This document shows positions 11,939 to 22,180 of a stretch of 64,000 nt of DNA, one piece after another. The position numbers and the translations under genes are program-made. The notes under the pieces were generated by a model that did not search any database, had not been told where the DNA came from, and saw nothing but the letters and a program-made list of their open reading frames with translations. How positions within the stretch are numbered: position 1 is the first letter of the stretch; the number at the start of each line of letters is the position of its first letter. Origin of the DNA: Ophiodon elongatus (taxonomy: Eukaryota; Chordata; Actinopteri; Perciformes; Hexagrammidae); NCBI GenBank assembly GCA_016806645.1, contig JACSYO010000185.1:80001-144000 (forward strand). The letters run 5' to 3'.

Positions 11939-12010
11939 GCGTTGGTGGTATAGTGGCTAGCATAGCTGCCTTCCAAGCAGTTGACCTGGGTTCGATTCCC
12001 AGCCAATGCA
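11939..12010 (+). tRNA. tRNA-Gly(TCC), type A, copy 5
   Basis: Identical to the copy at 2623; TTTTT terminator; G3-U70. Confidence 0.93.
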
Positions 12011-13263
12011 TTTTTACTTGCTGGTTGTCTATTGATGGCATTGATTTTGTGGATGACCTTTTTGAATATTTTTGAGTTAATGTAAACAAAGCGGTTTGAG
12101 ATTGGTATATGGCTGTGCTTTGGCGGCCAAAAATGTTGTGTGGATGATTAAAGTTGTGCCTTTGGAAACAGACACTTTAGGTAACGCCACAGATTTTTGG
12201 CTACTTGTATTGTCTGATTTATCTCCACGTAACATTTGAGTTCTATTCCAGCATGGTTTGAGATTGGCATGAGGCTGTGCTTTGGTGGCCAAAAATGTTG
12301 TGTGGATGATTAAAGTTGTGCCTTTGGAAACAGACACTTTAGGTAACGCCACAGATTTTTGGCTACTTGTATTGTCTGATTTATCTCCACGTAACATTTG
12401 AGTTCTATTCCAGCATGGTTTGAGATTGGCATGAGGCTGTGCTTTGGCGGCCAAAAATGTTGTGTGGATGATTAAAGTTGTGCCTTTGGAAACAGACACT
12501 TTAGGTAACGCCACAGATTTTTGGCTACTTGTATTGTCTGATTTATCTCCACGTAACATTTGAGTTCTATTCCAGCATGGTTTGAGATTGGCATGAGGCT
12601 GTGCTTTGGCGGCCAAAAATGTTGTGTGGATGATTAAAGTTGTGCCTTTGGAAACAGACACTTTAGGTAACGCCAAAGATTTTTGGCTACTTGTATTGTC
12701 TGATTTATCTCCATGTAACATTTGAATTCTATTCCAGCATGGTTTGAGATATGCATTAGGCTGTGCTTTGGTGGCCAAAAATGTTGTGTGGATGATTAAA
12801 GTTGTGCCTTTGGAAACAGACACTTTAGGTAACGCCACAGATTTTTGGCTACTTGTATTGTCTGATTTATCTCCACGTAACATTTGAGTTCTATTCCAGC
12901 ATGGTTTGAGATTGGCATGAGGCTGTGCTTTGGTGGCCAAAAATGTTGTGTGGATGATTAAAGTTGTGCCTTTGGAAACAGACACTTTAGGTAACGCCAC
13001 AGATTTTTGGCTACTTGTATTGTCTGATTTATCTCCACGTAACATTTGAATTCTATTCCAGCATGGTTTGAGATATGCATTAGGCTGTGCTTTGGCGGCC
13101 AAAAATGTTGTGTGGATGATTAAAGTTGTGCCTTAGGAAACAGACACTTTAGGTAACGCCACAGATTTTTGGCTACTTGTATTGTCTGATTTATCTCCAC
13201 GTAACATTTGAGTTATATTCCAGCATAGGAATAAATGAAAGGGACATTAATTCTGCAATGCCA

Positions 13264-13335
13264 AGGTTCCACCGAGACTTGAACTCGGATCGCTGGATTC
13301 AGAGTCCAGAGTGCTGACCATTACACCATGGAACC
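13264..13335 (-). tRNA. tRNA-Gln(CTG), copy 11
   Basis: Well-formed CG-form copy facing type B Gly at 13451. Confidence 0.92.
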
Positions 13336-13450
13336 CAAAGATCAGGTGGGCTAGTTATGGTTAAAGGTACATGTGTCAACTCTCAATCACATTTGCTCAC
13401 TCACGTTTCACTTCACTCGATTTTGTGTCGTTATGTAAGACCCAAATTGA

Positions 13451-13522
13451 GTGTTGGTGTTATAGTGGCGAGCATAGCTGCCTTCCAAACAGTTGGCTTG
13501 GGTTTGATTCCCAGCCAATGCA
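13451..13522 (+). pseudogene. Degenerate tRNA-Gly(TCC), type B, copy 6
   Basis: Same type B lesions as at 3163; the cassette matches that at 11,075 with an offset of 2,376 bp. Confidence 0.8.
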
Positions 13523-14286
13523 TCTGTACTAGCTGGTTGTCTAATGATAGCATTGATTTTGTGGTTGAACATTTTCGGGTTAATGTCTGAAATATACGAA
13601 ATGGTTTGAGATTGGCATGAGGCTGTGCTTTGGCGGCCAAAAATGTTGTGTGGATGATTGAAGTTGTGCCTTTGGAAACAGACACTTAAGGTAATGCCAC
13701 AGATTTTTGGCTACTTGTATTGTCTGATTTATCTCCACGTAACATTTGAGTTCTATTCCAGCATGGTTTGAGATTGGCATGAGGCTGTGCTTTGGGGCCA
13801 AAAATGTTGTGTGGATGATTAAAGTTGTGCCTTTGGAAACAGACACTTTAGGTAACGCCACAGATTTTTGGCTACTTGTATTGTCTGATTTATCTCCACG
13901 TAACATTTGAGTTCTATTCCAGCATGGTTTGAGATTGGCATGAGGCTGTGCTTTGGCGGCCAAAAATGTTGTGTGGATGATTAAAGTTGTGCCTTTGGAA
14001 ACAGACACTTTAGGTAACGCCACAGATTTTTGGCTACTTGTATTGTCTGATTTATCTCCACGTAACATTTGAATTCTATTCCAGCATGGTTTGAGATTTG
14101 CATTAGGCTGTGCTTTGGCGGCCAAAAATGTTGTGTGGATGATTAAAGTTGTGCCTTTGGAAACAGACACTTTAGGTAACGCCACAGATTTTTGGTTACT
14201 TGTATTGTCTGATTTATCTCCATGTAACATTTGAGTTCTATTCCAGCATAGGAATAAGTGAAAGTGACATTAATTCTGCAATTCCA

Positions 14287-14358
14287 AGGTTCCACCGAGA
14301 CTTGAACTCGGATCACTGGATTCAGAGTCCAGAGTGCTGACCATTACACCATGGAACC
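14287..14358 (-). tRNA. tRNA-Gln(CTG), copy 12
   Basis: Well-formed CA-form copy facing type A Gly at 14476. Its trailer has ggaataagtg where most copies have ggaataaatg. Confidence 0.92.
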
Positions 14359-14475
14359 CAAAGATCAGGTGGGCTAGTTATGGTTAAAGTTGTGCCTTTG
14401 GAAACTCTCAATCACATTTGCTCACTAACGTTTCACTTCACTCGATTTTGTGTCGTTATGTAAGGCCCTAATTGA

Positions 14476-14547
14476 GCGTTGGTGGTATAGTGGCTAGCAT
14501 AGCTGCCTTCCAAGCAGTTGACCTGGGTTCGATTCCCAGCCAATGCA
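14476..14547 (+). tRNA. tRNA-Gly(TCC), type A, copy 6
   Basis: Identical to the copy at 2623; terminator TTTTT; G3-U70. Confidence 0.93.
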
Positions 14548-16124
14548 TTTTTACTTGCTGGTTGTCTATTGTTGGCATTGATTTTGTGGATGACCTTTTT
14601 GAATATTTTTGAGTTAATGTAAACAAAGCGGTTTGAGATTGGCATGAGGCTGTGCTTTGGTGGCCAAAAATGTTGTGTGGATGATTAAAGTTGTGCCTTT
14701 GGAAACAGACACTTTAGGTAACGCCACAGATTTTTGGCTACTTGTATTGTCTGATTTATCTCCACGTAACATTTGAGTTCTATTCCAGCATGGTTTGAGA
14801 TTGGCATGAGGCTGTGCTTTGGTGGCCAAAAATGTTGTGTGGATGATTAAAGTTGTGCCTTTGGAAACAGACACTTTAGGTAACGCCACAGATTTTTGGC
14901 TACTTGTATTGTCTGATTTATCTCCACGTAACATTTGAGTTCTATTCCAGCATGGTTTGAGATTGGCATATGGCTGTGCTTTGGCGGCCAAAAATGTTGT
15001 GTGGATGATTAAAGTTGTGCCTTTGGAAACAGACACTTTAGGTAACGCCACAGATTTTTGGCTACTTGTATTGTCTGATTTATCTCCATGTAACATTTGA
15101 GTTCTATTCCAGCATGGTTTGAGATTGGCATGAGGCTGTGCTTTGGTGGCCAAAAATGTTGTGTGGATGATTAAAGTTGTGCCTTTGGAAACAGACACTT
15201 TAGGTAACGCCACAGATTTTTGGCTACTTGTATTGTCTGATTTATCTCCACGTAACATTTGAGTTCTATTCCAGCATGGTTTGAGATTGGCATATGGCTG
15301 TGCTTTGGTGGCCAAAAATGTTGTGTGGATGATTAAAGTTGTGCCTTTGGAAACAGACACTTTAGGTAACGCCACAGATTTTTGGCTACTTGTATTGTCT
15401 GATTTATCTCCACGTAACATTTGAATTCTATTCCAGCATGGTTTGAGATTGGCATATGGCTGTGCTTTGGCGGCCAAAAATGTTGTGTGGATGATTAAAG
15501 TTGTGCCTTTGGAAACAGACACTTTAGGTAACGCCACAGATTTTTGGCTACTTGTATTGTCTGATTTATCTCCATGTAACATTTGAGTTCTATTCCAGCA
15601 TGGTTTGAGATTGGCATATGGCTGTGCTTTGGCGGCCAAAAATGTTGTGTGGATGATTAAAGTTGTGCCTTTGGAAACAGACACTTTAGGTAACGCCACA
15701 GATTTTTGGCTACTTGTATTGTCTGATTTATCTCCACGTAACATTTGAGTTCTATTCCAGCATGGTTTGAGATTGGCATGAGGCTGTGCTTTGGTGGCCA
15801 AAAATGTTGTGTGGATGATTAAAGTTGTGCCTTTGGAAACAGACACTTTAGGTAACGCCACAGATTTTTGGCTACTTGTATTGTCTGATTTATCTCCACG
15901 TAACATTTGAATTCTATTCCAGCATGGTTTGAGATATGCATTAGGCTGTGCTTTGGCGGCCAAAAATGTTGTGTGGATGATTAAAGTTGTGCCTTTGGAA
16001 ACAGACACTTTAGGTAACGCCACAGATTTTTGGCTACTTGTATTGTCTGATTTATCTCCACGTAACATTTGAGTTATATTCCAGCATAGGAATAAATGAA
16101 AGGGACATTAATTCTGCAATGCCA

Positions 16125-16196
16125 AGGTTCCACCGAGACTTGAACTCGGATCGCTGGATTCAGAGTCCAGAGTGCTGACCATTACACCATGGAACC
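16125..16196 (-). tRNA. tRNA-Gln(CTG), copy 13
   Basis: Well-formed CG-form copy facing type B Gly at 16312; part of the 5,237-bp-offset duplicate of 10,888. Confidence 0.92.
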
Positions 16197-16311
16197 CAAA
16201 GATCAGGTGGGCTAGTTATGGTTAAAGGTACATGTGTCAACTCTCAATCACATTTGCTCACTCACGTTTCACTTCACTCGATTTTGTGTCGTTATGTAAG
16301 ACCCAAATTGA

Positions 16312-16383
16312 GTGTTGGTGTTATAGTGGCGAGCATAGCTGCCTTCCAAACAGTTGGCTTGGGTTTGATTCCCAGCCAATGCA
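16312..16383 (+). pseudogene. Degenerate tRNA-Gly(TCC), type B, copy 7
   Basis: Same type B lesions as at 3163. Confidence 0.8.
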
Positions 16384-16986
16384 TCTGTACTAGCTGGTTG
16401 TCTAATGATAGCATTGATTTTGTGGTTGAACATTTTCGGGTTAATGTCTGAAATATACGAAATGGTTTGAGATTGGCATGAGGCTGTGCTTTGGCGGCCA
16501 AAAATGTTGTGTGGATGATTGAAGTTGTGCCTTTGGAAACAGACACTTAAGGTAATGCCACAGATTTTTGGCTACTTGTATTGTCTGATTTATCTCCACG
16601 TAACATTTGAGTTCTATTCCAGCATGGTTTGAGATTGGCATGAGGCTGTGCTTTGGCGGCCAAAAATGTTGTGTGGATGATTAAAGTTGTGCCTTTGGAA
16701 ACAGACACTTTAGGTAACGCCACAGATTTTTGGCTACTTGTATTGTCTGATTTATCTCCACGTAACATTTGAGTTCTATTCCAGCATGGTTTGAGATTGG
16801 CATGAGGCTGTGCTTTGGTGGCCAAAAATGTTGTGTGGATGATTAAAGTTGTGCCTTTGGAAACAGACACTTTAGGTAACGCCACAGATTTTTGGTTACT
16901 TATATTGTCTGATTTATCTCCATGTAACATTTGAGTTCTATTCCAGCATAGGAATAAATGAAAGTGACATTAATTCTGCAATTCCA

Positions 16987-17058
16987 AGGTTCCACCGAGA
17001 CTTGAACTCGGATCACTGGATTCAGAGTCCAGAGTGCTGACCATTACACCATGGAACC
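16987..17058 (-). tRNA. tRNA-Gln(CTG), copy 14, in a recombinant cassette
   Basis: A well-formed CA-form copy that should pair with type A Gly. It is instead followed by the type B Gly at 17174 with a type B spacer (cagagatcaggcatttt). The switch of spacer type right after the tRNA suggests exchange between cassettes within the Gln gene. Confidence 0.9.
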
Positions 17059-17173
17059 CAGAGATCAGGCATTTTAGTTATTGTTGAAGGTACATGTGTC
17101 AACTCTCAATCATATTTGGTAACTCACGTTTCACTTCACTCGATTTTGTGTCGTTATGTAAGACCCAAATTGA

Positions 17174-17245
17174 GTGTTGGTGTTATAGTGGCGAGCATAG
17201 CTGCCTTCCAAACAGTTGGCTTGGGTTTGATTCCCAGCCAATGCA
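17174..17245 (+). pseudogene. Degenerate tRNA-Gly(TCC), type B, copy 8
   Basis: Same type B lesions as at 3163. Confidence 0.8.
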
Positions 17246-18010
17246 TCTGTACTAGCTGGTTGTCTAATGATAGCATTGATTTTGTGGTTGAACATTTTCG
17301 GGTTAATGTCTGAAATAAACGAAATGGTTTGAGATTGGCATGAGGCTGTGCTTTGGCGGCCAAAAATGTTGTGTGGATGATTAAAGTTGTGCCTTTGGAA
17401 ACAGACACTTTAGGTAACGCCACAGATTTTTGGCTACTTGTATTGTCTGATTTATCTCCACGTAACATTTGAGTTCTATTCCAGCATGGTTTGAGATTGG
17501 CATATGGCTGTGCTTTGGTGGCCAAAAATGTTGTGTGGATGATTAAAGTTGTGCCTTTGGAAACAGACACTTTAGGTAACGCCACAGATTTTTGGCTACT
17601 TGTATTGTCTGATTTATCTCCACGTAACATTTGAGTTCTATTCCAGCATGGTTTGAGATTGGCATGAGGCTGTGCTTTGGCGGCCAAAAATGTTGTGTGG
17701 ATGATTAAAGTTGTGCCTTTGGAAACAGACACTTTAGGTAACGCCACAGATTTTTGGCTACTTGTATTGTCTGATTTATCTCCACGTAACATTTGAGTTC
17801 TATTCCAGCATGGTTTGAGATTGGCATGAGGCTGTGCTTTGGTGGCCAAAAATGTTGTGTGGATGATTAAAGTTGTGCCTTTGGAAACAGACACTTTAGG
17901 TAATGCCACAGATTTTTGGTTACTTGTATTGTCTGATTTATCTCCATGTAACATTTGAGTTCTATTCCAGCATAGGAATAAGTGAAAGTGACATTAATTC
18001 TGCAATTCCA

Positions 18011-18082
18011 AGGTTCCACCGAGACTTGAACTCAGATCACTGGATTCAGAGTCCAGAGTGCTGACCATTACACCATGGAACC
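18011..18082 (-). tRNA. tRNA-Gln(CTG), copy 15
   Basis: CA-form copy with one T-stem change (ctcggatc to ctcagatc on the plus strand), which converts a C-G pair into U-G. Otherwise intact; faces type A Gly at 18200. Confidence 0.88.
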
Positions 18083-18199
18083 CAAAAATCAGGTCGGCTA
18101 GTTATGGTTAAAGTTGTGCCTTTGGAAACTCTCGATCACATTTGCTCACTCACGTTTCACTTCACTCGATTTTGTGTCGTTATGTAAGACCCTAATTGA

Positions 18200-18271
18200 G
18201 CGTTGGTGGTATAGTGGCTAGCATAGCTGCCTTCCAAGCAGTTGACCTGGGTTCGATTCCCAGCCAATGCA
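18200..18271 (+). tRNA. tRNA-Gly(TCC), type A, copy 7
   Basis: Identical to the copy at 2623; terminator TTTTT; G3-U70. Confidence 0.93.
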
Positions 18272-18876
18272 TTTTTACTTGCTGGTTGTCTATTGATGGC
18301 ATTGATTTTGTGGATGACCTTTTTGAATATTTTTGAGTTAATGTAAACAAAGCGGTTTGAGATTGGTATATGGCTGTGCTTTGGCGGCCAAAAATGTTGT
18401 GTGGATGATTAAAGTTGTGCCTTTGGAAACAGACACTTTAGGTAACGCCACAGATTTTTGGCTACTTGTATTGTCTGATTTATCTCCACGTAACATTTGA
18501 GTTCTATTCCAGCATGGTTTGAGATTGGCATGAGGCTGTGCTTTGGTGGCCAAAAATGTTGTGTGGATGATTAAAGTTGTGCCTTTGGAAACAGACACTT
18601 TAGGTAACGCCACAGATTTTTGGCTACTTGTATTGTCTGATTTATCTCCACGTAACATTTGAGTTCTATTCCAGCATGGTTTGAGATTGGCATGAGGCTG
18701 TGCTTTGGTGGCCAAAAATGTTGTGTGGATGATTAAAGTTGTGCCTTTGGAAACAGACACTTTAGGTAACGCCACAGATTTTTGGCTACTTGTATTGTCT
18801 GATTTATCTCCACGTAACATTTGAGTTATATTCCAGCATAGGAATAAATGAAAGGGACATTAATTCTGCAATGCCA

Positions 18877-18948
18877 AGGTTCCACCGAGACTTGAACTCG
18901 GATCGCTGGATTCAGAGCCCAGAGTGCTGACCATTACACCATGGAACC
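18877..18948 (-). tRNA. tRNA-Gln(CTG), copy 16
   Basis: CG-form copy with the G31-U39 wobble, as at 2976 and 4542; faces type B Gly at 19064. Confidence 0.88.
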
Positions 18949-19063
18949 CAGAGATCAGGCATTTTAGTTATTGTTGAAGGTACATGTGTCAACTCTCAAT
19001 CATATTTGGTAACTCACGTTTCACTTCACTCGATTTTGTGTCGTTATGTAAGACCCAAATTGA

Positions 19064-19135
19064 GTGTTGGTGTTATAGTGGCGAGCATAGCTGCCTTCCA
19101 AACAGTTGGCTTGGGTTTGATTCCCAGCCAATGCA
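19064..19135 (+). pseudogene. Degenerate tRNA-Gly(TCC), type B, copy 9
   Basis: Same type B lesions as at 3163. Confidence 0.8.
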
Positions 19136-20224
19136 TCTGTACTAGCTGGTTGTCTAATGATAGCATTGATTTTGTGGTTGAACATTTTCGGGTTAATGTC
19201 TGAAATAAACGAAATGGTTTGAGATTGGCATGAGGCTGTGCTTTGGTGGCCAAAAATGTTGTGTGGATGATTAAAGTTGTGCCTTTGGAAACAGACACTT
19301 TAGGTAACGCCACAGATTTTTGGCTACTTGTATTGTCTGATTTATCTCCACGTAACATTTGAGTTCTATTCCAGCATGGTTTGAGATTGGCATATGGCTG
19401 TGCTTTGGCGGCCAAAAATGTTGTGTGGATGATTAAAGTTGTGCCTTTGGAAACAGACACTTTAGGTAACGCCACAGATTTTTGGCTACTTGTATTGTCT
19501 GATTTATCTCCATGTAACATTTGAGTTCTATTCCAGCATGGTTTGAGATTGGCATATGGCTGTGCTTTGGCGGCCAAAAATGTTGTGTGGATGATTAAAG
19601 TTGTGCCTTTGGAAACAGACACTTTAGGTAACGCCACAGATTTTTGGCTACTTGTATTGTCTGATTTATCTCCACGTAACATTTGAGTTCTATTCCAGCA
19701 TGGTTTGAGATTGGCATGAGGCTGTGCTTTGGTGGCCAAAAATGTTGTGTGGATGATTAAAGTTGTGCCTTTGGAAACAGACACTTTAGGTAACGCCACA
19801 GATTTTTGGCTACTTGTATTGTCTGATTTATCTCCACGTAACATTTGAGTTCTATTCCAGCATGGTTTGAGATTGGCATGAGGCTGTGCTTTGGCGGCCA
19901 AAAATGTTGTGTGGATGATTAAAGTTGTGCCTTTGGAAACAGACACTTTAGGTAACGCCACAGATTTTTGGCTACTTGTATTGTCTGATTTATCTCCACG
20001 TAACATTTGAGTTCTATTCCAGCATGGTTTGAGATATGCATTAGGCTGTGCTTTGGCGGCCAAAAATGTTGTGTGGATGATTAAAGTTGTGCCTTTGGAA
20101 ACAGACACTTTAGGTAACACCACAGATTTTTGGCTACTTGTATTATCTGATTTATCTCCATGTAACATTTGAGTTCTATTCCAGCATAGGAATAAATGAA
20201 AGTGACATTAATTCTGCAATTCCA

Positions 20225-20296
20225 AGGTTCCACCGAGACTTGAACTCGGATCACTGGATTCAGAGTCCAGAGTGCTGACCATTACACCATGGAACC
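20225..20296 (-). tRNA. tRNA-Gln(CTG), copy 17, without a Gly partner
   Basis: Well-formed CA-form copy. The spacer runs only to gttgtgcaagttgtgcc (about 20,330-20,345) and then joins a 162-bp unit directly, so the Gly half of this cassette is deleted. The short direct repeat gttgtgc at the join suggests the mechanism. Confidence 0.9.
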
Positions 20297-20761
20297 CAAA
20301 GATCAGGTGGGCTAGTTATGGTTAAAGTTGTGCAAGTTGTGCCTTTGGAAACAGACACTTTAGGTAACGCCACAGATTTTTGGCTACTCTATTCCAGCAT
20401 GGTTTGAGATTGGCATGAGGCTGTGCTTTGGTGGCCAAAAATGTTGTGTGGATGATTAAAGTTGTGCCTTTGGAAACAGACACTTTAGGTAACGCCACAG
20501 ATTTTTGGCTACTTGTATTGTCTGATTTATCTCCACGTAACATTTGAATTCTATTCCAGCATGGTTTGAGATTGGCATATGGCTGTGCTTTGGCGGCCAA
20601 AAATGTTGTGTGGATGATTAAAGTTGTGCCTTTGGAAACAGACACTTTAGGTAACGCCACAGATTTTTGGCTACTTGTATTGTCTGATTTATCTCCATGT
20701 AACATTTGAGTTATATTCCAGCATAGGAATAAATGAAAGGGACATTAATTCTGCAATGCCA

Positions 20762-20833
20762 AGGTTCCACCGAGACTTGAACTCGGATCGCTGGATTCAG
20801 AGTCCAGAGTGCTGACCATTACACCATGGAACC
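20762..20833 (-). tRNA. tRNA-Gln(CTG), copy 18, in a recombinant cassette
   Basis: CG-form copy followed by type A Gly at 20951, the reverse of the usual association. Confidence 0.9.
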
Positions 20834-20950
20834 CAAAGATCAGGTGGGCTAGTTATGGTTAAAGTTGTGCCTTTGGAAACTCTCAATCACATTTGCTCAC
20901 TCACGTTTCACTTCACTCGATTTTGTGTCGTTATGTAAGGCCCTAATTGA

Positions 20951-21022
20951 GCGTTGGTGGTATAGTGGCTAGCATAGCTGCCTTCCAAGCAGTTGACGTG
21001 GGTTCGATTCCCAGCCAATGCA
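20951..21022 (+). tRNA. tRNA-Gly(TCC), type A, copy 8, T-stem mismatch
   Basis: As the copy at 2623, but base 49 is G (gttgacgtggg), giving a G49/G65 mismatch. The 3' trailer reads attctt, which breaks the TTTTT terminator. Acceptor G3-U70 is retained. Probably weak. Confidence 0.85.
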
Positions 21023-21628
21023 TTCTTACTTGCTGGTTGTCTATTGATGGCATTGATTTTGTGGATGACCTTTTTGAATATTTTTGAGTTAATGTAAACA
21101 AAGCGGTTTGAGATTGGCATATGGCTGTGCTTTGGCGGCCAAAAATGTTGTGTGGATGATTAAAGTTGTGCCTTTGGAAACAGACACTTTAGGTAACGCC
21201 ACAGATTTTTGGCTACTTGTATTGTCTGATTTATCTCCACGTAACATTTGAGTTCTATTCCAGCATGGTTTGAGATTGGCATGAGGCTGTGCTTTGGTGG
21301 CCAAAAATGTTGTGTGGATGATTAAAGTTGTGCCTTTGGAAACAGACACTTTAGGTACCACCACAGATTTTTGGCTACTTGTATTGTCTGATTTATCTCC
21401 ACGTAACATTTGAGTTCTATTCCAGCATGGTTTGAGATTGGCATGAGGCTGTGCTTTGGTGGCCAAAAATGTTGTGTGGATGATTAAAGTTGTGCCTTTG
21501 GAAACAGACACTTTAGGTAACGCCACAGATTTTTTGGCTACTTGTATTGTCTGATTTATCTCCATGTAACATTTGAGTTATATTCCAGCATAGGAATAAA
21601 TGAAAGTGACATAAATTCTGCAATGCCA

Positions 21629-21700
21629 AGGTTCCACCGAGACTTGAACTCGGATCGCTGGATTCAGAGTCCAGAGTGCTGACCATTACACCATGGAACC
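21629..21700 (-). tRNA. tRNA-Gln(CTG), copy 19
   Basis: Well-formed CG-form copy facing type A Gly at 21816; the spacer is a hybrid (cagagatcaggtgggctaatt). Confidence 0.9.
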
Positions 21701-21815
21701 CAGAGATCAGGTGGGCTAATTATGGTTGAAGTTACATGTGTCAACTCTCAATCACATTTGCTCACTCACGTTTGACTTCACTCAATTTTGTGTCGTTATG
21801 TAAGGCCCTAATTGA

Positions 21816-21887
21816 GCGTTGGTGGTATAGTGGCTAGCATAGCTGCCTTCCAAGCAGTTGACATGGGTTCGATTCCCAGCCAATGCA
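21816..21887 (+). tRNA. tRNA-Gly(TCC), type A, copy 9, T-stem mismatch
   Basis: Base 49 is A (gttgacatggg), mismatched with G65, and the trailer reads attctt so the T-run terminator is lost. G3-U70 and the B box are intact. This is the last Gly copy of the array, and the following spacer also has a small deletion. Confidence 0.85.
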
Positions 21888-22157
21888 TTCTTACTTGCTG
21901 GTTGTATTGATTTTGTGGATGACCTTTTTGAATATTTTTCAGTTAATGTAAACAAAGCGGTTTGAGATTGGCATATGGCTGTGCTTTGGCGGCCAAAAAT
22001 GTTGTGTGGATGATTAAAGTTGTGCCTTTGGAAACAGACACTTTAGGTAACGCCACAGATTTTTGGCTACTTGTATTGTCTGATTTATCTCCATGTAACA
22101 TTTGAGTTATATTCCAGCATAGGAATAAATGAAAGGGACATTAATTCTGCAATGCCA

Positions 22158-22180
22158 AGGTTCCACCGAGACATGGAACC
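22158..22180 (-). pseudogene. Remnant of tRNA-Gln with internal deletion
   Basis: Only the two ends of the Gln gene remain: ggttccaccgagac joined directly to atggaacc. About 49 internal nt, including the anticodon, are gone. It forms the right edge of the array, and a Gly-type spacer continues to about 22,262. Confidence 0.85.

Larger units (their letters stand above)
2105..22115. repeat. Tandem array of a 162-bp repeat interleaved with tRNA genes
   Basis: About 80 copies of a 162-bp unit are present, in runs of one to nine, interrupted by tRNA cassettes. The period is directly measurable: cagcatggtt occurs at 3471 and again at 3633. Units are nearly identical. The recurrent differences are few: ggcggcc/ggtggcc, cacgtaac/catgtaac, aacgcc/aatgcc/aacacc, gaattct/gagttct/gagttat, and gcatgagg/gcatatgg/gcattagg. 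Each unit contains a small inverted repeat (TTTGGC-G-GCCAAA). I recognise no Pol III box or known non-coding RNA in it. A 22-bp piece of the unit (around gttgtgcctttggaaac) also occurs in the spacer between some Gln and Gly genes, which ties the repeat and the cassette together. Confidence 0.95.

Noticed and set aside
3143..21565. Long minus-strand ORFs encoding 54-residue repeats (MLRGDKSDNT...) as a repeat protein gene
   Set aside because: They are generated by a stop-free frame in a 162-bp tandem repeat, start and stop wherever tRNA cassettes or mutations fall, and vary mainly by amino-acid-changing substitutions.
2105..22115. CRISPR array
   Set aside because: The repeats are 162 bp with no unique spacers, the intervening units are tRNA genes, there are no cas genes and the sequence is vertebrate.
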